Source: Pseudobutyrivibrio sp.
Lineage (GTDB): Bacteria; Bacillota; Clostridia; Lachnospirales; Lachnospiraceae
Length of the DNA stretch: 47,870 nt
Reading direction: 5' to 3'
Assembly: GCA_024693775.1 (NCBI GenBank)
Contig: JAILKL010000037.1
Coordinates: 1-47,870 of the forward strand
The notes beneath the pieces were generated by a model. That model saw only the letters and a list, made by a program, of their open reading frames with translations, was not told the DNA's origin and did not search any database. Positions 29,250 through 37,241 of the stretch are shown piece by piece. The stretch's first letter is position 1. Every line of letters begins with the position of its first letter. Made by a program: the position numbers and the translations under genes.

Positions 29250-29618
29250 ATGGATTTAGGAACAATAATTACAGTACTTGAAAATAAAGCAGAAAGTATT
29301 GCAAACGAGGAGCTTTTGGGCTACACCAAGGAGCATCCAGAGTTAAATCTTACTGATGATGTTAAAACAACAGTTAGGACTAGATCTATTTCCCAGTTAA
29401 CACTTCAGCTTAGTAAGTTCAAGTTCATGGAAAATGAGGATTTAGAAGAGCAGTTTAATGATTGGTTTGCAGCCAACGAAGAGGATGATCTTCGAAAAGC
29501 CTGCAGGCATTGCTTAGATGAGGAAGCCCAAAAAATTCGTGAAGCTAAAAACGGATCCTTAAGCTCGCTAGATGCTTACCTAAAAAAGCATTTGGGCGAT
29601 GTTCATGAAATCGATTAA
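29250..29618 (+). CDS. Small acidic protein of unknown function
   Basis: A 122-residue, soluble, acidic and mostly helical protein; I do not recognise its family. Features seen: a helix-rich N-terminus, a central KFKFMENEDLEEQFNDWF segment and a C-terminal region with two cysteines (RKACRHCLDEEAQ). It has its own predicted promoter and a GTGGGGG ribosome binding site, which favours ATG 29250 over a TTG two codons earlier. It sits alone between the chemoreceptor and the L21 leader. It has no signal peptide or membrane segment. Confidence 0.72.
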   Translation: MDLGTIITVLENKAESIANEELLGYTKEHPELNLTDDVKTTVRTRSISQLTLQLSKFKFMENEDLEEQFNDWFAANEEDDLRKACRHCLDEEAQKIREAKNGSLSSLDAYLKKHLGDVHEID

Positions 29619-29655
29619 AAACACGAAATTTTCTCATTTTTTGCTACAATTCTCA

Positions 29656-29684
29656 TTGACGAAGGTGTTTGTGTATGTTAATAT
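29656..29684 (+). promoter_or_regulatory. Sigma-A promoter of rplU-prp-rpmA
   Basis: TTGACG at 29656-29661, a 17-base spacer and TAATAT at 29679-29684. Transcription would start near 29691, at the beginning of the structured L21 leader. Confidence 0.75.
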
Positions 29685-29689
29685 ACTTG

Positions 29690-29770
29690 AGTATGCCGCT
29701 CAGTGTGGTTTTTTAAGTGCGTTTCATTCCGAGACGCCACCGAAACTGGCGAGTAATGATAAAAAGGAGG
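29690..29770 (+). ncRNA. L21 ribosomal protein leader (putative autoregulatory 5' UTR)
   Basis: The leader between promoter and rplU folds into GC-rich hairpins: GCGTTTC/GAGACGC (29719-29725 with 29731-29737) and CGCCA/TGGCG (29735-29739 with 29747-29751). The two share bases 29735-29737, so they exclude each other. An upstream CCGC/GTGG element also pairs. Position and hairpin arrangement fit the known Firmicutes L21 leader, which is thought to bind L21 for feedback. Assignment is by position and structure, without a covariance search. Confidence 0.65.
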
Positions 29771-29777
29771 AGCAACC

Positions 29778-30086
29778 ATGTACGCAATTATTGCAACAGG
29801 TGGTAAGCAGTACAAAGTTTCTGAAGGCGATATCATTACCATTGAAAAGCTTGGTGTAGAGGCTGGTGAGAAGGTTACTTTTGATCAGGTTCTTGCTGTT
29901 AGCGACAAGGATCTCAAGGTAGGCGACCCAGTAGTAAAGGGCGCTTCAGTAGAGGCTTCTGTTGTTAAAGAAGGCAGAGGTAAGAAGGTAATCGTTTACA
30001 AGTACAAGAGAAAAACAGGTTACCACAATAAGAACGGCCACAGACAGGCTTTCACACAGGTTAAGATTGAGAAGATTAACGGCTAA
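29778..30086 (+). CDS. rplU: 50S ribosomal protein L21
   Basis: A 102-residue basic protein with the L21 opening [14 protein letters not shown] and the closing [14 protein letters not shown]. First gene of the rplU-prp-rpmA operon, behind a structured leader and an AAAAGGAGGAG site. Length is normal for L21. Confidence 0.98.
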   Translation: MYAIIATGGKQYKVSEGDIITIEKLGVEAGEKVTFDQVLAVSDKDLKVGDPVVKGASVEASVVKEGRGKKVIVYKYKRKTGYHNKNGHRQAFTQVKIEKING

Positions 30087-30088
30087 TC

Positions 30089-30415
30089 ATGATTACCGTA
30101 GTTATTTCCAAACATAACAATAAGTATAAAGGAATTACACTAGATGGACATGCGGGTTTTGCCGATAAAGGCTATGATATCGTATGTGCTGCAGTTTCAG
30201 TATTAGTTATAAATACTATTAATAGTATTGAGCAATTTACTGATGATGCATTTTCTGGTGATGCTGCAGAGGATGGAGGTCATATATCGATTTCCTTCAC
30301 TGATACTATTTCAGATTCCAGCAGACTTTTATTAGACTCAATGTTATTAGGTTTGGACCAAATTCAAAAACAATACGGCGATGAGTATATATCATTGCAA
30401 TACAAGGAGGTGTAA
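30089..30415 (+). CDS. prp: Ribosomal-processing cysteine protease Prp
   Basis: A 108-residue protein with the catalytic pair H21 (DGHAGFA) and C33 (YDIVCAAVS) in the typical Prp spacing. Prp cuts the N-terminal extension off L27 in Firmicutes, Fusobacteria and relatives. Its substrate is encoded by the next gene, whose product begins with the expected NLQFFA cleavage motif. It sits between rplU and rpmA as usual, with gaps of two and three bases. Confidence 0.95.
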   Translation: MITVVISKHNNKYKGITLDGHAGFADKGYDIVCAAVSVLVINTINSIEQFTDDAFSGDAAEDGGHISISFTDTISDSSRLLLDSMLLGLDQIQKQYGDEYISLQYKEV

Positions 30416-30418
30416 GAC

Positions 30419-30703
30419 ATGTTACAGATGAACCTTCAGTTCTTCGCTCATAAAAAGGGTGTTGGCTCTACTAAGAACGGTAGAGATTCAGAGTCTAAGA
30501 GATTAGGCGCAAAGAGAGCAGACGGTCAGTTCGTAAAGGCTGGCAATATTCTTTACAGACAGCGCGGTACAAAGATTCTTCCAGGCAACAATGTAGGTCT
30601 CGGTGGAGACGATACACTTTTTGCTTTAGTTGATGGTGTACTTCGTTTCGAAAGAAAAGGTAGAGACAAGAAGCAGGCTTCTGTCTATCCAGTAGAACAG
30701 TAA
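30419..30703 (+). CDS. rpmA: 50S ribosomal protein L27 (with cleavable N-terminus)
   Basis: A 94-residue protein. The first nine residues, MLQMNLQFF, form the Prp-cleaved extension, and mature L27 should begin at A10 ([15 protein letters not shown]). The L27 N-terminus reaches toward the peptidyl transferase centre, so uncleaved protein is harmful in species with Prp. The start is ATG 30419 with AAGGAGGTG upstream; the extension confirms it. A strong terminator follows. Confidence 0.97.
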   Translation: MLQMNLQFFAHKKGVGSTKNGRDSESKRLGAKRADGQFVKAGNILYRQRGTKILPGNNVGLGGDDTLFALVDGVLRFERKGRDKKQASVYPVEQ

Positions 30704-30710
30704 TTATTTG

Positions 30711-30746
30711 ACCCGACTATATTTATTGTAGTCGGGTTGTTTTTTT
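30711..30746 (+). terminator. Intrinsic terminator after rpmA
   Basis: ACCCGACTA (30711-30719) pairs perfectly with TAGTCGGGT (30729-30737), followed by a run of seven T's. Confidence 0.9.
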
Positions 30747-30880
30747 AGTAACTCATTATTTGTTATGAGCTGGTTTTAGCTGCCTGATTGATTTCTAAAA
30801 TATAGACTTTGTAATTAGACTAAATAATCATTTTAGAATAGATTAGTTGGCTTGGATAAATCGGCAGAATAGGAGTATTT

Positions 30881-32167
30881 ATGTCATTTGCTGATAGAGC
30901 AAAAATTATTATTAAATCAGGAAAAGGCGGCGATGGTCATGTTAGTTTTCGCCGTGAAAAGTATGTACCTAATGGTGGCCCAAATGGTGGCGATGGCGGA
31001 AAAGGTGGAGATGTTATTTTTGAGGTAGATCCAGGCCTCAATACACTTACAGATTTTCGTCATAGACGCAAATTCGCTGCAGGCGCTGGCGAGGAAGGTG
31101 GAAAGGATAATTGCCATGGTAAAAATGGTGAGGATCTTATTCTCAAGGTTCCAGAGGGTACTGTAATTAAAGACGCTGAAAGTGGTAGAGTTATTGCGGA
31201 TATGTCAGGCGATAACAAAAGACAGGTAGTTCTTCCAGGAGGAAAGGGCGGCCTTGGAAATCAGCATTTTGCCACATCTACCATGCAGGCTCCAAAATAC
31301 GCCAAGCCAGGTGTAGATGCTATTGAGCTTGAAGTATTGCTTGAGCTAAAGGTTATAGCAGATGTAGGTCTTGTTGGTTATCCAAATGTTGGAAAGTCAA
31401 CATTCCTTTCACGCGTTACAAATGCGCAACCAAAAATCGGAAATTACCATTTCACAACATTAAGTCCAAATCTTGGTGTTGTTGATGTTGATGATATAAA
31501 TGGATTTGTTATAGCAGATATTCCAGGACTTATCGAAGGTGCCTCAGAGGGTATCGGTCTTGGTCACGAATTCCTTCGACATATTGAGCGTACAAAGGTC
31601 ATTATTCACATGGTTGATGGCGCTTCAGTAGAGGGTAGAGATCCAATTGAAGATATCAAGACAATTTCTTCAGAGTTAGCAGCCTATGATCCATCACTTC
31701 TAAAGAAGCCACAGGTTATTGCTGCCAACAAAATGGATGTTATTGGTACAGAAAGCAACGAAGTTCTTTTATCATTAAAAGAAGAATTTGAGCCAAAGGG
31801 CATCAAGGTATTTGCTATTTCTGCAGTTAGTGGATTTGGCCTAAAGGAATTATTATACGAAGTAGTTAGATTACTTGACACTTGTGATGATGCACCAATC
31901 GTATATGAGCAGGAGTTTGATCCTACAATTCGTGCATTTGACGAAGAGCCATATACTATCGAAATCAATAACGAGGGTGACTATGTAGTTGAAGGCCCAC
32001 GTATTGAAAAGATGTTAGGTTACACAAATCTTGAATCAGAAAAGGGATTCTTATTCTTCCAGAATTTCTTAAAGGAACAGGGTATTCTTAAGGAATTAGA
32101 AGAAAAGGGCATTCAGGATGGCGATACAGTTAGAATGTATGGTTTAGTATTCGATTATTATAAATAA
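30881..32167 (+). CDS. obgE: GTPase Obg/CgtA
   Basis: A 428-residue protein with the glycine-rich Obg fold (1-158, GGPNGGDGGKGGDV), a G domain with P-loop GYPNVGKS (166-173), DIPGLIEGASEG and NKMD, and a C-terminal OCT domain as in Firmicutes. Obg acts in late 50S assembly and stress control. It follows a 134-base gap after the rpmA terminator. I see no convincing promoter there, though TTGTAA with a TAGAAT 19 bases later is a weak candidate. Confidence 0.97.
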   Translation: MSFADRAKIIIKSGKGGDGHVSFRREKYVPNGGPNGGDGGKGGDVIFEVDPGLNTLTDFRHRRKFAAGAGEEGGKDNCHGKNGEDLILKVPEGTVIKDAESGRVIADMSGDNKRQVVLPGGKGGLGNQHFATSTMQAPKYAKPGVDAIELEVLLELKVIADVGLVGYPNVGKSTFLSRVTNAQPKIGNYHFTTLSPNLGVVDVDDINGFVIADIPGLIEGASEGIGLGHEFLRHIERTKVIIHMVDGASVEGRDPIEDIKTISSELAAYDPSLLKKPQVIAANKMDVIGTESNEVLLSLKEEFEPKGIKVFAISAVSGFGLKELLYEVVRLLDTCDDAPIVYEQEFDPTIRAFDEEPYTIEINNEGDYVVEGPRIEKMLGYTNLESEKGFLFFQNFLKEQGILKELEEKGIQDGDTVRMYGLVFDYYK

Positions 32168-32181
32168 ACAGGAGAGTTATT

Positions 32182-32469
32182 ATGACTAATAAGCAAAGAG
32201 CATATTTATCATCTTTGGCTTCAGATATGAATCCTATTCTTCAAATTGGAAAGGCTTCACTCACACCAGAGTATACAAACGCAGTTGATGAGGCACTTGA
32301 GGCTAGAGAATTAATCAAAATCAATGTTCTAAAGAACTGCTTTGATGATCCAAAGGAAATTGCACAGGTTTTATCTGAGCGTACACATTCAGAGGTTGTC
32401 AGAGTAATTGGTAGAAAAATTATTTTATACAGAGCTTCAAAAAAGCCTGCTATTAAATTACCACAGTAA
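32182..32469 (+). CDS. yhbY: CRS1/YhbY-domain RNA-binding protein
   Basis: A 95-residue protein of the YhbY family: MTNKQRAYLSSLA, PILQIGKASLT, and the C-terminal GRKIILYR. Family members bind pre-50S ribosomal particles. It lies 14 bases after obgE with CAGGAGAG upstream and continues the ribosome-assembly gene set. Confidence 0.95.
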   Translation: MTNKQRAYLSSLASDMNPILQIGKASLTPEYTNAVDEALEARELIKINVLKNCFDDPKEIAQVLSERTHSEVVRVIGRKIILYRASKKPAIKLPQ

Positions 32470-32518
32470 TTATTTTTACATGTAGACTTCTTTGAGGGAG
32501 CCTTCAGAGGGAGACATC

Positions 32519-33727
32519 ATGAGAATTGGCATATATGGCGGAACCTTCAACCCAATACATAATACCCATGTTGATATTGCAAAGACCGCAAAGGAAAAAT
32601 ATCAATTGGATATAGTGTATTTTCTTGTGGCAGGTACACCGCCCCATAAGGATACAGCAGAAAATATAGCAGATTCTTGTAGACTTGATATGGTAAAGCT
32701 TGCCATTGAAGACATTCAGGGATTTGCTGTTGATCAACGTGAAATTCTTCGTGCTGGAAAGAGTTATTCTTATATTACCCTCCAGGAGTACGCATTAGAG
32801 TATCCTGATGATGAATTATTTTTCATAATGGGTAGTGATAGCATCATCAATTTCACTAAATGGGTTCATCCAGAAATTATTTCGGGCAATGCTTCTATTA
32901 TTGCTGCGCCTAGAAAGGGCGATGATATTACTGCTGTTAATAAAGCAATTTCAGAATGTAATGACCTTTATGATGGAAGCTTTGAGCTTTTAGACTATAG
33001 TGCTAATGCGGTGGCATCTACTGTTATTCGTAAGGATTTTTATACCAATCAAAAGGTGAGAGCTGACTTAGATCAAAAGGTGGCAGAGTATATTGTAGAG
33101 CACCATTTATATAGCTCATATAAATACGACTATAAAAAAGTAATGGAGCTTTCCGAGGCCATGGAAAAGGAATTAAAGCCAAGCCGCTATATCCATACTA
33201 TAGGTGTGGCTAACACTGCCTTCAATATGGCTACCAAATGGAATTATCCAGCCTTTAACGCTATGGTAGCAGGAATGCTACACGATTCTGCAAAATGTAT
33301 TTCAGATGAAAAGCGTCTAAGTATATGTCATAAAAATGATATACCTATTACAGACATAGAAAACAAGTATCCACATTTACTTCATGGCAAGGTGGGAGCT
33401 TATTTTTGCAAGAGTAAATATGATGTTTTCGATGAGCAGATTGCTCATGCAATAGAGGTACATACAACAGGCTGTCCTAATATGAATCTTTTAGACAAGA
33501 TTATTTTTGTGGCAGATTATATAGAGCCAGGTCGTGACAAGCAGCCTAGACTTGATATTTTGAGAAAAATGGCCTTTGAAGACTTGGATATGTGTGTATT
33601 TATGATTCTTCAGGATTCTGTTAATTATCTTAATGAAAATCCTGATATGGTAGATCCAACTACAATAGATACTTACAATTACTATTTAAATATTATTAAG
33701 CGAAGAGAGGTAAACAATGGAATCTAG
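32519..33727 (+). CDS. nadD: NadD-YqeK fusion: nicotinate-nucleotide adenylyltransferase plus HD hydrolase
   Basis: A 402-residue fusion. Residues 1-199 are NadD (MRIGIYGGTFNPIHNTH with H14 and H17; FIMGSDSI), which makes deamido-NAD from nicotinate mononucleotide. Residues 204-402 are YqeK (R223-YIH226 and HD at 255-256 in GMLHDSAK), an HD-domain Ap4A hydrolase in B. subtilis. The two are separate neighbouring genes in most Firmicutes, whereas here one frame runs through both. Start ATG 32519 is preceded by AGAGGGAG; an in-frame codon at 32492 adds nine non-family residues. It overlaps rsfS by 11 bases. Confidence 0.94.
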   Translation: MRIGIYGGTFNPIHNTHVDIAKTAKEKYQLDIVYFLVAGTPPHKDTAENIADSCRLDMVKLAIEDIQGFAVDQREILRAGKSYSYITLQEYALEYPDDELFFIMGSDSIINFTKWVHPEIISGNASIIAAPRKGDDITAVNKAISECNDLYDGSFELLDYSANAVASTVIRKDFYTNQKVRADLDQKVAEYIVEHHLYSSYKYDYKKVMELSEAMEKELKPSRYIHTIGVANTAFNMATKWNYPAFNAMVAGMLHDSAKCISDEKRLSICHKNDIPITDIENKYPHLLHGKVGAYFCKSKYDVFDEQIAHAIEVHTTGCPNMNLLDKIIFVADYIEPGRDKQPRLDILRKMAFEDLDMCVFMILQDSVNYLNENPDMVDPTTIDTYNYYLNIIKRREVNNGI

Positions 33728-34064
33728 AGATATGGCAAAGCTTGTTTGCAAAGCATTAGATGATAAAAAAGCAATCGATGTAAAAGCTATTGATATTTCA
33801 AATGTTAGCATTATGGCTGATTATTTTATTGTTGCATCTGCATCAAACCAGAGTCAGCTAAATGCAATGCAGGATGAAGTTGATAGATTATTATATGAGC
33901 AGGGAATTCATGCTAAATCCATCGAGGGTAATCGTCAGAGTACTTGGGTGCTTATGGATTATGAGGATGTTATCGTTCATTTATTCTCAGAAGAAGATAG
34001 ATTATTCTACGATTTAGAGCGTATCTGGAAGGATGGAGTTATCATCGATTCAGCGGATTTATAA
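33717..34064 (+). CDS. rsfS: Ribosomal silencing factor RsfS
   Basis: A 115-residue protein with the family's KKAIDVKAIDIS, ADYFIVASASNQSQ and GNRQSTWVLMDYEDVIVHLF. RsfS binds L14 and blocks subunit joining in starvation. The start is inside the end of the NadD-YqeK gene, behind AAGAGAGG. Followed by a strong terminator. Confidence 0.96.
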   Translation: MESRDMAKLVCKALDDKKAIDVKAIDISNVSIMADYFIVASASNQSQLNAMQDEVDRLLYEQGIHAKSIEGNRQSTWVLMDYEDVIVHLFSEEDRLFYDLERIWKDGVIIDSADL

Positions 34065-34079
34065 AATTTTGTTTTGTAT

Positions 34080-34124
34080 AGGCTATGTGTTTTTGTATTT
34101 ACAAAGGTACATAGCCTTTTTTTA
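34080..34124 (+). terminator. Intrinsic terminator after rsfS
   Basis: AGGCTATGT (34080-34088) pairs with ACATAGCCT (34109-34117), with a nested TTTGT/ACAAA stem, followed by seven T's. Confidence 0.9.
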
Positions 34125-34170
34125 TTATATTGTCCTTTTTTTAAACACATATTTATGATATTTTCTTAGT

Positions 34171-34184
34171 GTGACTTAAATCAC
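34171..34184. promoter_or_regulatory. GTGA-N6-TCAC palindrome (CRP/FNR-type operator) at the bioY promoter
   Basis: GTGACTTAAATCAC, flanked by T and A to make the full TGTGA-N6-TCACA of CRP-type sites. It ends two bases before TATAAT at 34186-34191, so a bound protein would cover the -35/-10 spacer. That geometry suits repression of bioY. Confidence 0.55.
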
Positions 34185-34185
34185 A

Positions 34186-34191
34186 TATAAT
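34186..34191 (+). promoter_or_regulatory. Predicted -10 box of bioY
   Basis: Perfect TATAAT; the -35 region (TTCTTA, 34163-34168) is poor. The TATAAT is 22 bases before the bioY start codon. Confidence 0.5.
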
Positions 34192-34212
34192 AGATATAAA
34201 AGGAGTTTATTT

Positions 34213-34788
34213 ATGAAACTAACAACAAAGGACATTACTTTTACTGCATTATTTGCTGCCCTTATTGTGGTTGGAGCCTTTATTAAAATTGACATTCCCC
34301 TACCACTCTACACAATGCACTTTACCTTGCAGTGGCTATTTGTATTGATGGCAGGTTTCTTACTTGGTTCAAGACTTGGTGCATTAAGTGTTACTACATA
34401 TATTCTTATAGGTCTTGCAGGAGTTCCTATTTTTGCTGCTGGTGGAGGAATCGGTTATGTACTTCGCCCTGGCTTTGGTTTTTTACTTGGATTTATTCTT
34501 GCTGCATTTTTAATTGGCTACATTACTGAAAAGACAAATGCTACAAAGTTTATCCAGTTATTAGTTCCAGCAACAGTTGGACTTATAGCTTATTATTCAG
34601 TAGGTGCTGTATATTTTTATTTAATTAAAAATCTCTATGTTGGAGAGGCAGTATCTTTTGCTGTTGTTGTGGTTCAGTATTGTTTGATTACAGTTCTTCC
34701 AGATTTCATTCTTTGTATGCTTGCTGCTAGCCTTTCAGTTCAGTTAATTCCAGCATTTAAAAGAATTAAGGAATATCAAACAATTTAA
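34213..34788 (+). CDS. bioY: Biotin transporter S component BioY
   Basis: A 191-residue membrane protein with five or six hydrophobic segments and BioY landmarks: TMHFTLQWLFVLMAGFLLG near residue 40 and GLAGVPIFAAGGGIGY near residue 75. It is the substrate-binding subunit of an ECF-type biotin importer; no EcfA or EcfT gene is in this window, so it probably shares a common energising module. It is monocistronic, between terminators and promoters of other units. A CRP/FNR-type palindrome overlaps its promoter region. No BirA-type operator is evident. Confidence 0.93.
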   Translation: MKLTTKDITFTALFAALIVVGAFIKIDIPLPLYTMHFTLQWLFVLMAGFLLGSRLGALSVTTYILIGLAGVPIFAAGGGIGYVLRPGFGFLLGFILAAFLIGYITEKTNATKFIQLLVPATVGLIAYYSVGAVYFYLIKNLYVGEAVSFAVVVVQYCLITVLPDFILCMLAASLSVQLIPAFKRIKEYQTI

Positions 34789-34790
34789 TT

Positions 34791-34807
34791 CCCATATGGG
34801 TTATAAT
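34791..34807 (+). promoter_or_regulatory. Palindrome and -10 box before hemC
   Basis: CCCATATGGG (34791-34800), a perfect 10-base palindrome, sits one base before TATAAT at 34802-34807. No good -35 is present (AACAAT at 34779). It could be an operator or a chance palindrome. Confidence 0.4.
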
Positions 34808-34833
34808 AAATAAAAACCTTATTAGGAGTTATT

Positions 34834-35742
34834 ATGATAATTAATGTTGGAACACGAGGTTCAAAATTAGCATTAGCACAAACAAATAATGTTATTTCTC
34901 GCCTAAAGGAAAAGTTTCCAGATAACGAATATAATGTGGTTGTTATTACAACCACAGGAGATAAGGATACAACAAGACCCTTGGATGCCATTGGCTCCAA
35001 GGGATTGTTTGTTGATGAAATCGAAAAAAGTCTTTTGAATAATGAGATTCAAATGGCAGTTCATTCCATGAAGGATATGCCATCATCACCTATGGAGGGG
35101 CTTGTTTTTGCAAATCCATGGGAGAGGGAGGATCCTAGAGATGCTCTTTTATTAAAGGAATATGCTTCATTAAAGGATTTACCTGAAAATGCTGTTATTG
35201 CCACAGGAAGCAAGCGAAGATCTTATCAATTACTTCGCATGCGCCCAGATTTACAAATTGTATCAATACGTGGAAATATTGATACCAGAATCCGTAAGCT
35301 TCATGAGGGACTTGCTGACGGTACACAGTTAGATGGAATCGTTTTGGCTGCAGCTGGATTAAAAAGGCTTCATTTAGAGGATAATATTACAGAATATTTT
35401 GATGTAAATGATATGATTCCATCTCCAGCACAGGGGACCTTGGCTATTGAGGTGGCAAAGGATAATCAGGCTGTACTTGATATGGTTAATTCATTATCTG
35501 ATGTTTCCTCTAAGAATATTACATTTTTAGAGCGTGGATTTTTGAGTGCAATTGGCGGAGATTGCCATTTGCCAATTGGAGCTTATGCGTCCTTTGAAGA
35601 GGGAAAATATCATTTAAAAGCCCTCTTTGGTACAGAGGATGGAAAAGCAATTGCTACAGCAGAATCAATCAGTGCAGATTGCAATCAAAGCATGATTGAT
35701 GCTGTTGTAAATGATATTTTGAATCAATTAAAGGAGTTTTAA
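34834..35742 (+). CDS. hemC: Porphobilinogen deaminase (hydroxymethylbilane synthase)
   Basis: A 302-residue protein with VGTRGSKLALAQT, HSMKDMP (active-site Asp D81), the RRSYQLLRMRPDL region and GGDCHLPIGA with C244, the attachment cysteine for the dipyrromethane cofactor. It joins four porphobilinogens into hydroxymethylbilane. No hemA, hemL or hemB follows; instead the next gene completes uroporphyrinogen III and diverts it to precorrin-2. The product is therefore probably meant for siroheme used by AsrC. Confidence 0.96.
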   Translation: MIINVGTRGSKLALAQTNNVISRLKEKFPDNEYNVVVITTTGDKDTTRPLDAIGSKGLFVDEIEKSLLNNEIQMAVHSMKDMPSSPMEGLVFANPWEREDPRDALLLKEYASLKDLPENAVIATGSKRRSYQLLRMRPDLQIVSIRGNIDTRIRKLHEGLADGTQLDGIVLAAAGLKRLHLEDNITEYFDVNDMIPSPAQGTLAIEVAKDNQAVLDMVNSLSDVSSKNITFLERGFLSAIGGDCHLPIGAYASFEEGKYHLKALFGTEDGKAIATAESISADCNQSMIDAVVNDILNQLKEF

Positions 35743-37241
35743 TGGGTAAAGTAGTTTTATTAGGAGCGGGCCCAGGAGAGATAGAGCTTTTAACAATAAA
35801 AGGTGAAAGGCTATTAAAAAAGGCTGATTGTATTATTTATGATAGACTAGCAAATCCAGCAATGCTTTCTTTAGCACCTATTACCAGTGAAAAAATATTT
35901 GTTGGAAAGAAAAACCATTTACATACAATGCCTCAGGATAAAATCAATGAATTATTAGTTGAAAAGGCAAATGAATATGAACTAGTAATTAGGCTAAAGG
36001 GTGGAGACCCTTATGTTTTTGGACGAGGCGGAGAGGAAGCCATATTCTTAAAGGAACACGGTATCGAAGTTGAAGTTGTTCCAGGCGTTAGTTCTTCCAT
36101 TGCAGCATTATCCACTGCAGGCATTCCCATTACACACAGAGGATTATCAAAAGGGTTTCAGGTTATTACAGCTCATAGTAAAAGAGATCAGCTGTCTGAT
36201 ATAGATTATTCACAGCTTACAGATGACACTGTTACTTTGGTTTTTTTAATGGGACTGGCACATGTTGCAGAAATTGCAAAGGGGCTTATGTCCGTAGGTA
36301 GAGATTCTGCTACACCAGTCGCTGTTATATCAAATGGAACTACCAATCATCAAAGTAAATGTATTGGTACGCTAGCCACAATTGGAGAAGATATAAAAAA
36401 GGCGAATATAGTTTCTCCTGCAATTATTGTGGTTGGAAATGTTGTTTCACTTTCTAATCAGCTTGATTTCTTTGAGAAGCGACCACTATTTGGGAAAAAA
36501 TATTTTTTGCCTACAATTCATCACTTTAATTATTCTTATATAGATGGAGTCATAGAAACTGATAAAAATGAGCTTGAGGATGCGTTAATATCACTTGGAG
36601 CTGAGGTGGTTAGAGTTCAGGCTGGTAGCATATCAGCTGATGTTATTGATTTATCGTTTATAAATGACGCCTGTGACGGAGATTATTTAGTATTTACCAG
36701 TGCAAATGGGGTAAAATCATTTTTCTGGAATTTAAATACTATTAATAAATTCGATACAAGAATACTTGGAAAATTCAAGTTTGCTGTCATTGGTCATAAA
36801 ACAGAATCAGCGCTTAGATCTTTTGGTATAAATGCAGATGTTATTAGTGATGTGCAAAATGGAATAGATTTAGCTGACAGGTTGAATAATGCCATTGATA
36901 AACCAGTTGCTGTTCATTGGCTATGTTGTAAGGATACATCTAAAGGCTTTGAAGATAATTTACGAAAAGATATAGTTTTATCTAAACATGTTTGTTATGA
37001 AAATATATCAACTGAATTAGAATGCAGCGAAGCTTTGATAGAAGATTTAAAGCAGTGTGATGGAGCTATCTTCACCAGTGGAAGTAATGCTACATCAACT
37101 ATTCCTTTTATAAAAAATTATATGCCTAAAAACATTTATTCTATTGGACCTGCATGCTCAAAGAAAATCCGTGAGCTTGGATTTGATAATATAAAAGAAG
37201 CAAAGATTTCTTCCTATGCAGGTATTTTGGAGCTTTTATAA
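35742..37241 (+). CDS. cobA-hemD: CobA-HemD fusion: uroporphyrinogen-III methyltransferase/synthase
   Basis: A 499-residue fusion. Residues 1-245 are SUMT (LGAGPGEIELLTIKG, RLKGGDPYVFGRGGEE, GISTAGIPITHRG-like loop), which methylates uroporphyrinogen III twice to precorrin-2. Residues 255-499 are uroporphyrinogen-III synthase, weakly conserved as usual (FTSANGVKSFF, FTSGSNATSTI). This fusion is common in Clostridia. Its start shares one base with the hemC stop, and its stop shares one base with the regulator start. A precorrin-2 dehydrogenase/ferrochelatase is needed to finish siroheme and is not in this window. Confidence 0.94.
   Translation: MGKVVLLGAGPGEIELLTIKGERLLKKADCIIYDRLANPAMLSLAPITSEKIFVGKKNHLHTMPQDKINELLVEKANEYELVIRLKGGDPYVFGRGGEEAIFLKEHGIEVEVVPGVSSSIAALSTAGIPITHRGLSKGFQVITAHSKRDQLSDIDYSQLTDDTVTLVFLMGLAHVAEIAKGLMSVGRDSATPVAVISNGTTNHQSKCIGTLATIGEDIKKANIVSPAIIVVGNVVSLSNQLDFFEKRPLFGKKYFLPTIHHFNYSYIDGVIETDKNELEDALISLGAEVVRVQAGSISADVIDLSFINDACDGDYLVFTSANGVKSFFWNLNTINKFDTRILGKFKFAVIGHKTESALRSFGINADVISDVQNGIDLADRLNNAIDKPVAVHWLCCKDTSKGFEDNLRKDIVLSKHVCYENISTELECSEALIEDLKQCDGAIFTSGSNATSTIPFIKNYMPKNIYSIGPACSKKIRELGFDNIKEAKISSYAGILELL

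Noticed and set aside
29599-29859. Open frame of 86 codons overlapping the rplU start
   Set aside because: It covers the rplU promoter and L21 leader, lacks a ribosome binding site and runs out of frame into rplU.
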